From: Sporopachydermia quercuum
Lineage: Eukaryota > Ascomycota > Sporopachydermiomycetes > Sporopachydermiales > Sporopachydermiaceae
DNA length: 64,000 nt
Reading direction: 5' to 3'
Assembly (NCBI GenBank): GCA_001599295.1
Contig: BCGN01000006.1
Coordinates: forward strand, 310,001-374,000
The translations under genes and the position numbers were made by a program. The notes beneath the pieces were generated by a model. It made no database searches and was not told where the DNA came from. It worked only from the letters and a program-made list of their open reading frames with translations. Shown here in pieces: positions 22,401-33,056 of this stretch; positions within the stretch are counted from its first letter, which is position 1; each line of letters opens with the position of its first letter.

Positions 22401-23028
22401 TAGAGGAAGAAACTGCGTTACTTTTAATTGAAGATTTGGCGGCTGTTGATGCAGGAGCTGGCGCAGAAATTGAAGCAGGTAGTGGTGCTGAAGTCCCGGT
22501 TGAAGTTGGGACAGAATTATGGTTGATACTAATAGAACCGACTAAGTTTGAATGGCTTGAATTGTTGCTTGTAGGTGTTGAAGGAGAGGTAGAATTTGAT
22601 GTTGTTGATAGTCCTGATAATCCGGATAATCCTGTTGGTAAANCATTTAAATATTGATATGAGTTATCATTAGCAACCTGTTGATTAAGAAGATTCGGAT
22701 TGGTATTAATAGTATTAATAGGATCAGCATTAATACTGCTAATACTATTCATACTGTTTATACCATTGCCCATAATATTACTATTTCTACTAATAGAAGC
22801 AATATTCATCATGGAATTCTGATTCTGTTGATGCTGTTGATGCTCAGATGTAGGAGTCGCATCTGGAAGCTCATTTGGCATCCCATTCGGCATCCCATAA
22901 TCAATATCTGGTGAAGGATTCCCATTATCAAATGAATTTAACGAAACGTTTTGATAGGATCCAGTCCCAGGATTGCCAGAGGGATTCTGGTAATTGATAT
23001 AACGAGAATATTGATCCGGGTGATTCAT
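19444..23028 (-). CDS. CENP-B/pogo-transposase-derived DNA-binding protein (Pdc2/Cbp relative)
   Basis: The protein has 1,194 residues. An Asn/Ser-rich leader is followed at about 230-290 by a psq/CENP-B helix-turn-helix (R-G-R-P-T-Y-Q-Q-K-L-Q-V-I-E-W-Y-H and S-T-S-A-L-S-E-W-L-N-K-E-E-Q-I) and then a second HTH_CENPB segment at about 300-370. A DDE_1 transposase-like core follows: F-F-F-D457, Y-K-F-A-I-G-L-C-T-C-A-N-G-S-Y-K-F-D-P-I-V-I-G-S, L-F-L-D614 and P-F-D707. All three aspartates align with the pogo triad, although the usual D-E and D-N-x-x-H context is lost. Long Asn/Gln/Ser insertions suggest a host regulator rather than a mobile element, and there are no terminal repeats. Relatives include yeast Pdc2 and S. 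pombe Abp1/Cbh1. Target genes are unknown. Confidence 0.82.
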   Translation of the reverse strand: MNHPDQYSRYINYQNPSGNPGTGSYQNVSLNSFDNGNPSPDIDYGMPNGMPNELPDATPTSEHQQHQQNQNSMMNIASISRNSNIMGNGINSMNSISSINADPINTINTNPNLLNQQVANDNSYQYLNXLPTGLSGLSGLSTTSNSTSPSTPTSNNSSHSNLVGSISINHNSVPTSTGTSAPLPASISAPAPASTAAKSSIKSNAVSSSNLPSITNSSLKHLKGKNLPNPSKRGRPTYQQKLQVIEWYHKSSGKSQVKTVKHFKKLGIFSISTSALSEWLNKEEQIRQAVRKDFSLKNSKRIRTFKFPEVTIATEQELNNLYKKGKYVTGDMIKLTYQKYAELFNVPNHEKVIVSSGMIDSFKRRNNIRRSVKNMGSRDLDDGINAKTRSDCDDDRNDNTHDTSNDSAADIDSTTSCYNNSNNTANAKSSIPSMAHWVDPLAALSDEFQANEVFFFDLIGIKSDTSPFADLNQFYDSNSNSPLRAYKFAIGLCTCANGSYKFDPIVIGSIDPDTLRKVLLDDSAYNSSSAHSNHATDTTGTSKKSLPKPSHFYGKKRNMLSATDVDFILSNYYYNKDPFSININILMDIFRRFDEKMKNYNGLRPGKKGVLFLDSSLVKLVDQEALRNVIDTSFDDFGGIMSFQHLTTDYDEGYSSSNTSNTTLNTNSSNKSYQGQQLSEKEGKPDKFEIKYSLVRVFPSYAPTPFDCGLAANYKGNIRYLMLQRCIRRILFYDSELGFELDHSSQQNQQNQQNHYNNNQQNHHSIQIENINMNHTGNENTIPSGYQNQSFGNYQYFGQAASTSTTPAASASTLVSDQQNMLHNYMGVYPDSQLPRMPQSSMINYDYNSTNSSITNHINNGMLEPTLPYANINNKYSYGSGGNSMNSSISMNAVRSNDSIYNANINATNATNASIPTIPSSTTATIKSLDKLISWSFDIDLSEFILFLFQSWDNILDIQGCFYRSGFSCSFNTNDNMNASPPDDIYYTDTAGVISKSKDVPMGAAGFFVPQMAIYYKCSMLDDLSSLLSKYMKSLLYRFPNYGFNIKQLLRKDFKEWSLNSSDSDKDDSWLRAPAMKKFAEILVDSQEENVQGRFMTTEEIFLQVDRKVHPEKYVNQSFKKRERRKYCEDEYEIRKTESSNGLNGLDGMNGGLNISEYKVMEAINALKMYVSEKGGDNILLERYVDEEIIRYLF

Positions 23029-26000
23029 TCCATCTGTATGTATTATGAATATTGGACCTGGGTTGAACTGTTATGCTGCGTTGTATTGGTTTGAAACAGG
23101 TACGGTTATTTGGTTGATTTTTTATTTTTTTTTCTGCGTACGAATTTTCTTTCTCTTTTGTCGATCACTTAAGTCTCAAATATTTAATTCTAATTTTTAT
23201 TGTCGAAGACTTCTTTTTTTCCTTATCATATATTTCTTATCCTATTGTACATCAAATCTTTCCGATCCTCATAATAAACCTTGGGAAAATATTTGCTGAT
23301 GAAGTGTGATGCTGGAAAACTAAGACTATAATGACTTTAGAAAACGATTATGACAGGAGTTTAAGCAGTCAGCTGAATAAGTTTGAAAAATGATAATACT
23401 GAGTATAAATTCTCTACGTATCAGAGAGTTCAGCTCTTCTTCGTTCAAGAAGGGAGTGAGAAACTGGGAAAAAGGAATCGAAAGTGGACGAAAACCGGAG
23501 AACATGTACCGGTAGTAGCGTATTAGTCAACTTGGAAGTTTGAACTTAAATCTTTTCAGTTTCAATTACTGTTAGCGAGAGGTTTGTACTATAGGAGAAG
23601 AAATTATGTACTTATATCGGAACCTTATTTGAGAAAGAATTTAGTAAGGGATGATGAGAGAGATTAGCTAAGATTAGTCGGGTTTGAATCCAAAGAATAA
23701 TCCGGGATTGCAGCTGCTAATTTTCTATATTCCTTCTTCTGTTAATATCTTTTGGAAAAGTAAAAAGAGGNCTAAGCAAGTAAAGCGAATCATGTTTTAG
23801 AGTTCAAGAAACAGTTGATCGGGCATTAATGATGCATAGTTGTACATTTTTCCTTTATTATGTGTACTGCGTGCGATCACTGATCACTGACTAGCTTGAA
23901 TAGGTAGCTCATCTCTCCTAGCCTAAGAAATGATGATGAGTCGTAGAAGTGAGAGTACAATAACGGTCGGCCTGACCAAAGAGAAATGCTAACCAGATAT
24001 TTTTTGATCTAGTACAATATTATTTTGATATAATAGATCTACCGATCAGAATCAAATAGCCAAATAAGTGATTAGCTAGTTGGGTGAATTAGTTACTTAC
24101 ATCACTTTTGCATAAGACTATTATAGTTCGATCATGGCATCATTTAAGCGTGGAATTCTTTTCACCTCCCCATTTCCTCGGTTGCAATTCATCTAAACAC
24201 AGGTCAACTCAACTTACGTTCACCTAACTAGACAAATCAAAGGAATATAATATTGCCTCGTTTGTTCAAATTTTAATAGGCTTTTCTTTTGATGACATTT
24301 CTGCTTTTCCCTGTCAATAATTAAAGTGGCATAAAATCGTTTAGGTATTAACTAAATGGAAACTTTATTTAAAAAATTGATATACCTAATCGGGGTTTCC
24401 ATTCATATACTTGACTAGCAAAGGACGTTCTGAAAGCCTTTCAAGCTATTGGTATTAAATAGGCTAACAAATGGCTTATTGCACGGCCTGAAAAGTGTGG
24501 CCTAGTCCGAAACAGGAAGACATTATTTGTTGTAGAAATGAAATTATTCAAACTTTAACTCAGTTTTGTTATATTTTCTACACTAACAGCAGAATACGCC
24601 AATTACAACTAAGAAGGGACCTAAGAATTAGATGAAGAAAAGTAAGAGTTGTAATTCTATGGTCTCCAATATCCGTTTATACTGGTTAATTTTAAGGTGA
24701 GGTTATACTTCTATTGTCTACTCCAGGATGGTTGTTTCAATTGGAAGACGCTATGGCATTTGGATGTAAATATTAGAATATATTGTTTCAGGCAGTGGAA
24801 TCAGAATTTGTATTTACTTCAGTTAATGGAAAACGGTATCTATAAAATGGTTATGGAAGTTGAAGCGAACTAAGGAGTGCATGAAGATGTCACTTTCCTA
24901 ATGAGTGAAATATATAACAAAATCATGATTTTTAGGTTGCTAGTTGTAGTACTCTCTACTTTGATACCATGTTGCCATGACTGATTGTACTATTGTTTGA
25001 CCATATCAGTGAAACAATTATTGATACTTGCTAACCACCTTGGAGTAGTCATCAATCGATTGGAAAAAAGCAAAGTTACCAATAGTATTACTACTGCCCC
25101 TGATTGATAGTAATATGAAACAAATGTACTATGTATTCCAGTTCTCATAAGTAGATCCTCTTCATATATCATACCTGAAACTATTTTCTATGTAAATGAT
25201 AAAGCGAGTTTAAGAAAAAGTGATTTGTAAGAGAGTTGATTATTTCACTATCCTAGATCGCTTTTTTTCCCTGTTTTGAATGGTTAGGTATTCTTTCAGA
25301 CTCAAATCCAGAGTTAGGTCAAGTAAATTTTGTGTAACTATCGTCATTGCTAGTTTCACAGTAGTGGTTGGCGAAAACTGTGTTGTCTTCATCAATAATG
25401 TGCGCACAGTAATAGATTTATAACAGCATTGTCTTCATGTTCAAATCTACTAAAATGTACTGTTGAAACATACATTCAACTGGAATCATCGAAAACCCCG
25501 ATACTCTACAGGTGTGATCAAATATTAGTTTGCTTGAATTTTCTATTATACCCTTTCGGAAGAAAAGAGGCTATTGAGACTATATTCTTTATCATTCTTG
25601 ACACAAAATTCTTCAGCTGATCTGACATATACATTTGGACTCTACTAATTAGTGGTCATAGAGTGTTCTGTAAACGAATCAATCGTACTAGACAAAAACA
25701 TGGGTTAATTCAATTACGTTCAATACTATTTATAGTATAATTCCCTAACATGCCATTGTTTAAAAAGAAATATATTTTTCCAAGACTTTTCTGTTTTTTT
25801 TTTTCTGAAAACAACTGCTATTACCAAATAAATGTAAACATGTTTGTTCCTAACTTGCCACGTTCAATCTTTGCTATCAAAGCAAACATTGGACTTTTAT
25901 TCTATCAATTCTAAATTTGGGATATCTTTCTAAATCATAAAATGAGTTAAAGAAATAAACAGTTTATTCAATCAATCTGTTTTTATTGATATGAGGATGA

Positions 26001-27821
26001 ATATGTTTCATACTTTACAAACTACTCAGAAGTAGTTAGTTCTTTTCACAAGCGGTTTCTCGTCTCACGACGATAATTATTATTCCTTCAAGCCTTTCAT
26101 GGTTTCCAATACTATCTCTGGTTTCGGTTAATTGCTTCTAAATCAAACCGGAACTGCAAATTTACTATGGTTTTTGATCTGTTTCTTCGTAATTCCGAAA
26201 ATCCTTCCACTTAATGACTATCTCTTTTTGACACATTTTTCAAAGAAAGTTAAGGTTGAACATATAAGAATAGATCCGACTTTAATCTTACTAAGTTTGA
26301 TCCCAGTGATATTGATAAGCTCTAATAAATAAATCTCAGATTATTTTCCCTTTTTACTCTCTTCTTGTGATAAAATTATGAGCAAATTTGTAATTTGAGT
26401 CTTTGAAGAAATCAAAAAGAAGAATGCCATTAAATACTTGAAAGCTCAATTTTCTTTGAGATTGAATTTAGAGTTTACAATAAAGTTGGAAAAGTAGTAT
26501 TTGCTTTCGTACAAATTGATGAAGAATTTCAACTATACTTGAGGTACCTAATTTTAATGTGTAATGAACAAGACTGAAAGGTAAATCCTTAAACTTAAAA
26601 TCCATATCGGCTTAAGTCAGCTGAGAGAAAATATATCATACTAACTTACTATAGATGAGAAAGATATTTCAAGCATAACCAAAACTACTGAAAGGTTTCA
26701 GGAATAAGAAAGAAAAGATAGGAGTAAATAGATTAGAAATATGAATCACGAAACATGAAACATGGGGCTTCAAATTTAAGATTGTTGTCGAAGTCTAAAC
26801 AGCTGAGTATTCAACTGTTGACACTGAAAAATAGATGCTGATATACTGGTAGGAAAACTGAGAAGACGGTTACATAAAAAACGTGCCATGAAGCCAGCCA
26901 GCTAGCAAAATATCTGTGATGCTGTCACTAGAAGCAAACAAAAATACCTGCCAATTTTTGAATGTAGTGTGACTTCTTACTTCTCTTTCTATTACAAGTT
27001 ACTTCGTATGCCGCACGAATCAAATGTGAAACCAAAACTGCCTAAGGAGTGTACTGAAACACAAATTTTATATTTTTATTGAGTCTATTTTATACCTAAT
27101 AAGATGCCTTGGGGCAGTGCCTGAATGAATCCCTGTGAATAGTTTAGATTTTTTGATGATAAAGAATGAACCTATAAATCAAAATTCAAACAGTGCAGTA
27201 TGAATACTGCTAAAAAATCTCTTACATAATTTTATCTCTCAGCTCTGATTAATATGGGTTTCACAACATTGCTCTACCTACGTATCAAACAATGTTCACT
27301 TCCGGTAACTATCACATCACTACCTGAATTTATAAGGTTAACGTTAAGCTTAAACCTTGGTAAACTTTAAAAACAAATTAAGATAGGGTTTTGCTAAAAG
27401 AAGAATAGAATTTACTTAGATTTCAAGTATCGAGTAAAGATTGACAAATTGAAGAGGAAGAACTGAGTGAAATAAATGTACAAACTTGATATTTCTATGC
27501 CTCATTGACTGATTTCAAAAGTATAAATCTATGAAACTTCTACTATATGTAACTGGTAAAATAATGAAGGATCTATGACGAAATATGCTCGAAAATCTCA
27601 TGTGATGCCAGTATATGATATAATAAATTACAACTTACGGCGGAAGAAATAACAGAATCAATCGATATTTTATAAGCAGTTGGCCCATTGTTGTACAACA
27701 TTGCTTTACAATTTTCACTACAATTCCAATAAAATAAAGTAGAAAAATACAATGCATGACATATTCAAATCAAATTATGAACACTTAATTGTAACCCAAC
27801 CAAATTAGATACCTATACAGT
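23029..27821. other. 4.8 kb gene desert
   Basis: This is the longest stretch without a supported gene. It runs from the promoter of the CENP-B-like gene to the 3' flank of ICL1. Frames here (for example at 25429 and 26132) lack family content and mostly begin with non-ATG codons. Short CCGGT words occur near 23495-23520. I see no repeats of length, no retroelement remnants and no tRNA. Confidence 0.5.
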
Positions 27822-29468
27822 TTAAATCTTAGCCTTGAATTGATCTTCAGTGACACCAGCACCCATAGCAGCAGTTGATGTAACACCACCAGTGATCATC
27901 TTCAGGATATTATCAATATATTCAGCACCAGACCATTTTTGATGTTTGACAACTTCGACACCCAATTCAAGTTCAGGTTTTTGAACGTATTGACCATAAT
28001 ATTTCATACCTTGTTCACTATAACCCTTGGCAAAAGAGTCAGCAGCGAGAGCTGTAGTATGTAAACCAGCCAAAGTAATGAATTGCCACACATATCCAAG
28101 CTTAGCAAGTCTTTGAATATAAGTTCTTTGTTCTTCTGGTTCCATAGCAAGGTTCCAGTTGAAAGATGGAGATAAGTTGTAAGCCAACCATTGATCAGGG
28201 AAGGCACTCTTGACGCCAACTGCAAACTCTTCAGCTTGCTTGTAATCAGGAAGCTTAGATTCCATCCAGATTAAATCAGCATAAGGAGCATAAGCTCTAG
28301 CTCTGTTCACGGCACATTGAGTACCACCTTGGTACTTGTAGTATCCTTCTCTGACTCTTGGCTTTTCCCAGTCGAAGTAGATGTCCTTACCAGTCAACTT
28401 CTTAGCAAGAGATCTGGCTTCAGCATTAGACTTGTTGCTGAGAGGACCAACTTGGGAAAGGAATTCGGCAATAAGAGCATCCTTGTTAGAATAAGAACCA
28501 GCCTTGATTTCATCAACAACAGCTTCATGGAAAAGCTTTAAACCAGCTTCCTTGTTCCAGGCATCCTCAACAGCAGCGAGAGCATTACCAGTCTTACCTT
28601 CTTGCTCAGCCTTCACCATAACGTCAACAAGAGGAGGGATGTTAGGATTGGTAGAACCAATGACGAAATAGTGATCACGATAATCGATTGTGGATGTGAG
28701 TAAAGTAGCAGCTTCAGAATCAGTTCTGGCAACAGCAACCAAATCAGAGCCAAAAATATCAGCAGAGGTTCTAATAGCAACAAGACGGTTGATATGTTCT
28801 TGAACAGGGACGAGGACCTTACCAGCCATATGACCACACTTCTTGGTACCAGGAGCTTGATCCTCAATATGAATACCAGCAGCGCCTCTTTCAATGAACA
28901 TCTTAGTCAACTTGACAATAGCAGTTAAACCACCATGACCAGTATCAGCATCAGCAACAATAGGTCTTAAGAAGTCAATGTAATTGAGTTTGGCTCTTTC
29001 AGCAGGGGGAAGGCTGAATCTTTCTTCCCTTTGTTTCCTGTCGTGAAATTGTTGAGCAAAGAATAAATGTTCTACCTTGTTTGGTACAGTGTCCATAGGG
29101 TAATCAGCCAAATCAGGAGATGGTTCATTGGAAGTAGAAGCAGTTGAAGATGACTGCCACCCGGAAACATATACAGTGTCCAAGTACTTGGCCATTTGGG
29201 TAACTTGAACAGGGTCTAAAGCACCGAAAGTGAANGAAGCTGTGTTCTTAGCATCATGTTCTTCTAAAAGTTTGTAGAGCTTACGAGCTTGAATGGATGA
29301 NGGGTACTCAGTCAATAAAGTACCTCTCTTCTTGACAATGTCTTCAGCTGTATAAACACGCTTAGTCTTTCTCCATCTTGGTTCAGCCCACCACTTTTTC
29401 ACAGCGGCAACTTCAGCATCGAAAGCTGCTTGTTCAGCCTTTAAATCAATCTTAGTATAAGCACCCAT
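27822..29468 (-). CDS. ICL1: Isocitrate lyase
   Basis: The protein has 548 residues. The active-site hexapeptide K-K-C-G-H-M lies at residues 209-214 with Cys211, close to C217 of S. cerevisiae. Other anchors are D-A-D-T-G-H-G-G in the metal-binding region, A-R-T-D-S-E-A-A-T, and N-L-S-P-S-F-N-W near the C-terminus. The family cleaves isocitrate to succinate and glyoxylate in the glyoxylate cycle for growth on acetate, ethanol or fatty acids. The C-terminus ends A-K-I, a known peroxisomal PTS1 variant (as in the Candida tropicalis multifunctional enzyme), so peroxisomal import is plausible. Upstream DNA holds a TATA box and four CTGGGG Mig1-like sites, fitting glucose repression. Ns lie at 29236 and 29302. 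Confidence 0.97.
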   Translation of the reverse strand: MGAYTKIDLKAEQAAFDAEVAAVKKWWAEPRWRKTKRVYTAEDIVKKRGTLLTEYXSSIQARKLYKLLEEHDAKNTAXFTFGALDPVQVTQMAKYLDTVYVSGWQSSSTASTSNEPSPDLADYPMDTVPNKVEHLFFAQQFHDRKQREERFSLPPAERAKLNYIDFLRPIVADADTGHGGLTAIVKLTKMFIERGAAGIHIEDQAPGTKKCGHMAGKVLVPVQEHINRLVAIRTSADIFGSDLVAVARTDSEAATLLTSTIDYRDHYFVIGSTNPNIPPLVDVMVKAEQEGKTGNALAAVEDAWNKEAGLKLFHEAVVDEIKAGSYSNKDALIAEFLSQVGPLSNKSNAEARSLAKKLTGKDIYFDWEKPRVREGYYKYQGGTQCAVNRARAYAPYADLIWMESKLPDYKQAEEFAVGVKSAFPDQWLAYNLSPSFNWNLAMEPEEQRTYIQRLAKLGYVWQFITLAGLHTTALAADSFAKGYSEQGMKYYGQYVQKPELELGVEVVKHQKWSGAEYIDNILKMITGGVTSTAAMGAGVTEDQFKAKI

Positions 29469-29613
29469 TTCTGATACGTTCTTTAATTATTATTTATTCA
29501 GCTAGTTCTACTAGAGCTTGAATATGAAATATTTTGATCTGGTTGAATAATATTTCAACTTCTTCTCATCTAAATCACAAATACTTCTTCTTCATTTACG
29601 TGTTCAAGGGGAT

Positions 29614-29619
29614 CTGGGG
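29614..29619 (+). promoter_or_regulatory. CTGGGG, Mig1-like core
   Basis: This matches the SYGGGG core of the yeast Mig1 repressor site but lacks the full AT-rich 5' flank (GGGAT). It is about 150 bases upstream of ICL1, adjacent to the TATA box. Confidence 0.35.
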
Positions 29620-29620
29620 A

Positions 29621-29630
29621 TATATTTATA
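29621..29630 (-). promoter_or_regulatory. ICL1 TATA box
   Basis: On the ICL1 strand this reads TATAAATATA, a full match to TATAWAWR, about 155 bases before the start codon at 29468. Confidence 0.5.
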
Positions 29631-29636
29631 CAATTT

Positions 29637-29647
29637 CAAATCTGGGG
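29637..29647 (+). promoter_or_regulatory. Mig1-like site
   Basis: CAAAT-CTGGGG, one mismatch from WWWWWSYGGGG, about 170 bases upstream of ICL1. The longer string AAATCTGGGGAA recurs at 30898 and 31703. Confidence 0.45.
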
Positions 29648-30895
29648 AAGACAAAACTATGTAAGGCGATGAACTTTTCGAACTCGGATGATTTGAGTAC
29701 TAATGACAAAGTAAATTTACTCCGTTTCTTCCCAAAGATTGCAATGGTTTCATTTCTTTCCGTTTCTTCGCAATAAAATGAAGCCATTCGAAAAACTGGT
29801 TGAAGACGTAAGTATAAAAAACTGGAGAAAAGACGATTTGGTTGAAAATTAGGTTAACGTTCATGACAAAGCTAGTATGTACGTAACAGAATATTCCTGA
29901 CATGACGCAAAAAGAAAGCAATGGTTTGAAGAACACTGAATGGAACTTTTCATGAAGGTTACTTTGATAGTTTAATTATGAAAGGCTGGAAGAGCGCTGT
30001 CAATTGGCCAAGTGAAAAGGGGGAAAGAATAAGTAAAATTATTTGGAATAATAGTTCGAAGGTAGCATAAAAATAACTAAGAATAAGCTGCCAGTTGCAG
30101 AAATGGTTGAAAGTGTCTTGGTAAATTTCATTCGTATGGGACGTTTATTGGGACTAGTTATTCTTGTTGCATGTAAAATCACCTGTATATATGTATATAC
30201 TATTGTGAGCAACATCATCTATCCCTAGTTGAATCATTTCTGCCATAGTTCGGTATTATAGCTATATTTTCATTTAGATTACAAGAAATTTGTATTAATG
30301 TTACATTCTGACCAAGAACCAATAACAAATAGTCTAAAAACTGTATCTAATGATTAGTAGACAATTAGCATCTTCAATGATTCGTAAATCCTCGGTAATT
30401 TATTGAAGTTTTGAACTGGTCACTTGTATTAGTAAATAGTAAGCTTTCACCGAGGTTCACATAGTATTTTCCGGTTGTGCGTCCAACTTTACATGTGTCA
30501 GATGAGTATACAGAAGGCATTATTATGAAATCCTGACCAAATAGAACTACAATCACATGTATAATATTTCTTAAAGTTCTACGCATTCTAGATATAATTT
30601 CTTTCCACAAAGCAAACATATCAGTAATTGTCTGGACTTTATTGATAGATATTAAGAATTTACAAAGTTTACTAAGATAACAAAAAGTAATCTTGATATC
30701 TATTCCCTGTTTCTGTTCTTTTTCCTACTGTTTTACTCAAAGATTGTAGTTTCGCAGGTGTGGCACCCACATTTGGCCTATTTGTTAGATCGGTTGTTTA
30801 AGGTTTGTGACCAATGGTAATGAGCAACAAAACTCTGACAAACTTTTAAAGTTAGTTAAATGTGTGTATTGTCCCTTTGCCCGAGATGGTTGCTT

Positions 30896-30906
30896 TAAAT
30901 CTGGGG
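30896..30906 (+). promoter_or_regulatory. Mig1-like site, full consensus
   Basis: TAAAT-CTGGGG fully matches WWWWWSYGGGG. It lies 1.4 kb upstream of ICL1, so direct action at that distance is uncertain. Confidence 0.4.
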
Positions 30907-31701
30907 AAATACTATGGATAAGAATTTTCATTTCAACAAACAAAGGAAGACCAGGAAGCAATCTAAATAAAGATGAGTCAGTACTAAACGGAACAGAGCT
31001 GGTGAAACTAGAATCAACTAAATATTTTTCCTAAACAGACAAACGAAGAATTGTTACCATAGCAAAATATATCTGTCTTCTTTATGTTATTCAACCAAAC
31101 CAAATAAACGCATTACTACTAAATAATCAATCATTACAAAATTAGTTAATATAGAATACAAAGAATTCCACGTCGCCGAGAATTGTAAGTTTGCATTCTT
31201 AATGAACTGTTCTTCAGTATAATTGTATTTCTGGCACTGCGAATGGGCTCATCGGGATGGAATCCTTCAGACTCCGAAGTTCGGCCTCTATGGCACCCAA
31301 AATAGAAGTCATTATGCAATTTCAGTAATTCTTTCCCTTTCTGTCCTGGACAGATTCCTATCTCATCCTTTAACCTCCAGTTTTCCCCGGACTCATCCTT
31401 TTTCTGATTATAATAACTTTATCTTCTCCTCAAGCTAAAGATTTTAAACATATGCTGCTTTCTCTTCCTTTTCAACAAGTCAGTACCTGCTAAATGTGAC
31501 AACTCCCTTATGCCTTACTCTCCGATTTCGGATTGGTTTTCCCTGTCATTTAAAAAACTGAAGTATTTTTCCCAGGATACATATATGTATTTGACGTGAC
31601 ATAGAAGTTAAATAATCATGACAAAACAGTTAAACTTCCCACAACAAAAATAGCTTCTTGGAATTACTAGCAAATGGTTGTTTCGGAGAAACCTCTTTGT
31701 T

Positions 31702-31712
31702 GAAATCTGGGG
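31702..31712 (+). promoter_or_regulatory. Mig1-like site
   Basis: GAAAT-CTGGGG, one mismatch from the Mig1 consensus, in the same orientation as the other copies. It lies close to the 3' end of GCN4. Confidence 0.3.
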
Positions 31713-32052
31713 AAATAGTATAGGTAAGTAGTTTCTTAATGAATATTTATCTATCTCTTGATTAACTTAACAATTCTATTACTATCAAATTGTTCCTTAC
31801 ATCATTTAGCGTCCCCACAAGTGTAAAATTCTAAATTGACTGAAATTCTCATTACCGCAAAAGTTTGGCAGATGAGACAATTCACGGGTTTGTCATTAAG
31901 GCTTGTGCTCTGCATCATCATGCTTTCTGATACTTGTCGTGTTTGCATTTTATAATTTAACCTAACTTCTCTACTACAAAATAAAATATAAAAATAAAAA
32001 ATTAACTTTGTTAATCAAACGAAACTACCAAATATTCTATACTATACTAACA

Positions 32053-32739
32053 TTACTGTAGGCTGTTTAGGCTTCTTAATTTTTCAATCTCGAGTTCCAA
32101 TTGCCTATTTCTTTCTAGAAGTTCTTCAACTTTCTTTTCTAATTGTGTCATCCTGACCATTTTCCTTGCTCTCGACCTTCTGGCTGCTTCAGTGTTTCTT
32201 CTTCTTTTATCAACAGCTACATTTCCAGTCTCAATCAATGGCAAAAGGGAAGTAGCAGGACTTTTCCGTTGCTTCCTCCTATAAGATACACAGCCCAAGT
32301 GATCAACTTTAGCATCACCTAGTAGAAGCTCTTCAGATTCTGTAAAAGATTCTTTCTTAATTTCAATCTTTTCGACTTTCTTCTCCTCCGGAACAATACT
32401 AGTTGTGGTCTCGAGTCCAGTGAACAACGGTGTCCATTCCTCTGAAGGGGTCAATTCCACGTCAGTAATGAGTGGTGTGTCATTTAGTAAGCTGTCGGTG
32501 TACAACAATTCCATTGGAGAAACTGTACACGAATCGGGGGAGTTATCTAATGAAGGAACATCACTCATCTCAGGAGTTGGCATGAATAATTCTCCATATC
32601 CTTGAGACAAGTGAAATCCTTCGAAGATGGACTCACCCAAAATAGTATTAGTTCCATCAGCAGCAGCGTTCATTGTAGTAGTTTGGTTCATTTCGTTTAT
32701 TTCGTAACCAGTATTTTTGAACAAAATATTAATTTTCAT
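32053..32739 (-). CDS. GCN4: bZIP transcriptional activator Gcn4
   Basis: The product is 228 residues from ATG 32739, or 212 if translation starts at the in-frame ATG at 32691, which has a better context (GAA before ATG against TAT). The C-terminal bZIP contains R-N-T-E-A-A-R-R-S-R-A-R-K and a four-leucine zipper Q-L-E-K-K-V-E-E-L-L-E-R-N-R-Q-L-E, with the buried Asn of Gcn4. Upstream, the Gcn4-specific box V-D-H-L-G-C-V-S-Y-R-R-K-Q-R and the acidic activation motif E-E-W-T-P-L-F are present. The protein activates amino-acid biosynthesis genes through TGACTC sites on starvation. The leader contains nine upstream ORFs, implying eIF2/Gcn2-dependent translational control as in S. cerevisiae. Confidence 0.96.
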   Translation of the reverse strand: MKINILFKNTGYEINEMNQTTTMNAAADGTNTILGESIFEGFHLSQGYGELFMPTPEMSDVPSLDNSPDSCTVSPMELLYTDSLLNDTPLITDVELTPSEEWTPLFTGLETTTSIVPEEKKVEKIEIKKESFTESEELLLGDAKVDHLGCVSYRRKQRKSPATSLLPLIETGNVAVDKRRRNTEAARRSRARKMVRMTQLEKKVEELLERNRQLELEIEKLRSLNSLQ

Positions 32740-32776
32740 ATATTCAGTATAATTAAATCACAGATTCAATCTTCAA

Positions 32777-33056
32777 TTAATGAATGGCGACCATATTGGC
32801 GAGGCGACTTTGAAGTCTTGTATAATATTAAACACACATTTTTAAAAAGGGGGAACGAAGACAATCATGTCCTATAATTTTGGTTATAGTAGCATGGTTA
32901 AAAATTCTTAAACTTCAATCATTTTGAAATTAATCGTAGAATTCTCACTTAGCAGTTTGCATTGTAAAAATCACAACTGTTAGAGACAAATCAAACTCGT
33001 AGAGTACTTAATTTGACATTTTTTAGAAAAAACCCATAGGGAATTTAGCAAGCCAT
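32777..33056 (-). promoter_or_regulatory. array of nine uORFs in the GCN4 leader
   Basis: On the GCN4 strand every ATG in this stretch opens a 3-8 codon frame that closes before GCN4: 33056-33045 (MAC), 33037-33023 (MGFF), 33019-33008 (MSN), 32962-32945 (MQTAK), 32922-32908 (MIEV), 32895-32884 (MLL), 32868-32842 (MIVFVPPF), 32839-32828 (MCV) and 32794-32777 (MVAIH). The last stop is 37 bases before ATG 32739. S. cerevisiae GCN4 uses four such uORFs; here nine are visible. The transcript start is not known, so the outer ones could be untranscribed. Confidence 0.8.
33045..33056 (-). promoter_or_regulatory. uORF1-like Met-Ala-Cys-stop
   Basis: ATGGCTTGCTAA is identical to what I recall as the uORF1 coding sequence of S. 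cerevisiae GCN4 (Met-Ala-Cys), the reinitiation-permissive uORF. It is the most 5' of the array, 317 bases upstream of ATG 32739, close to the position of uORF1 in S. cerevisiae. Confidence 0.7.

Larger units (their letters stand above)
29469..32052. other. long ICL1 upstream region
   Basis: This 2.6 kb stretch lies between ICL1 and the 3' end of GCN4, both transcribed leftward. It holds a TATA box, a CCGTTTCTTC direct repeat at 29721 and 29759, and four CTGGGG words. Frames at 30807 and 31223 begin with non-ATG codons or have no family content. A GC-richer island lies at 31230-31300, but it does not resemble a tRNA. Confidence 0.5.

Noticed and set aside
26132-26332. hydrophobic frame in the gene desert
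   Set aside because: Non-ATG start and composition expected from AT-rich DNA.
30807-31034. 75-codon frame upstream of ICL1 with several Cys
   Set aside because: It begins with GTG, has no zinc-finger spacing and no family similarity.
31230-31300. GC-richer island considered as a tRNA or snRNA
   Set aside because: No tRNA arms and no known RNA motif found by eye.
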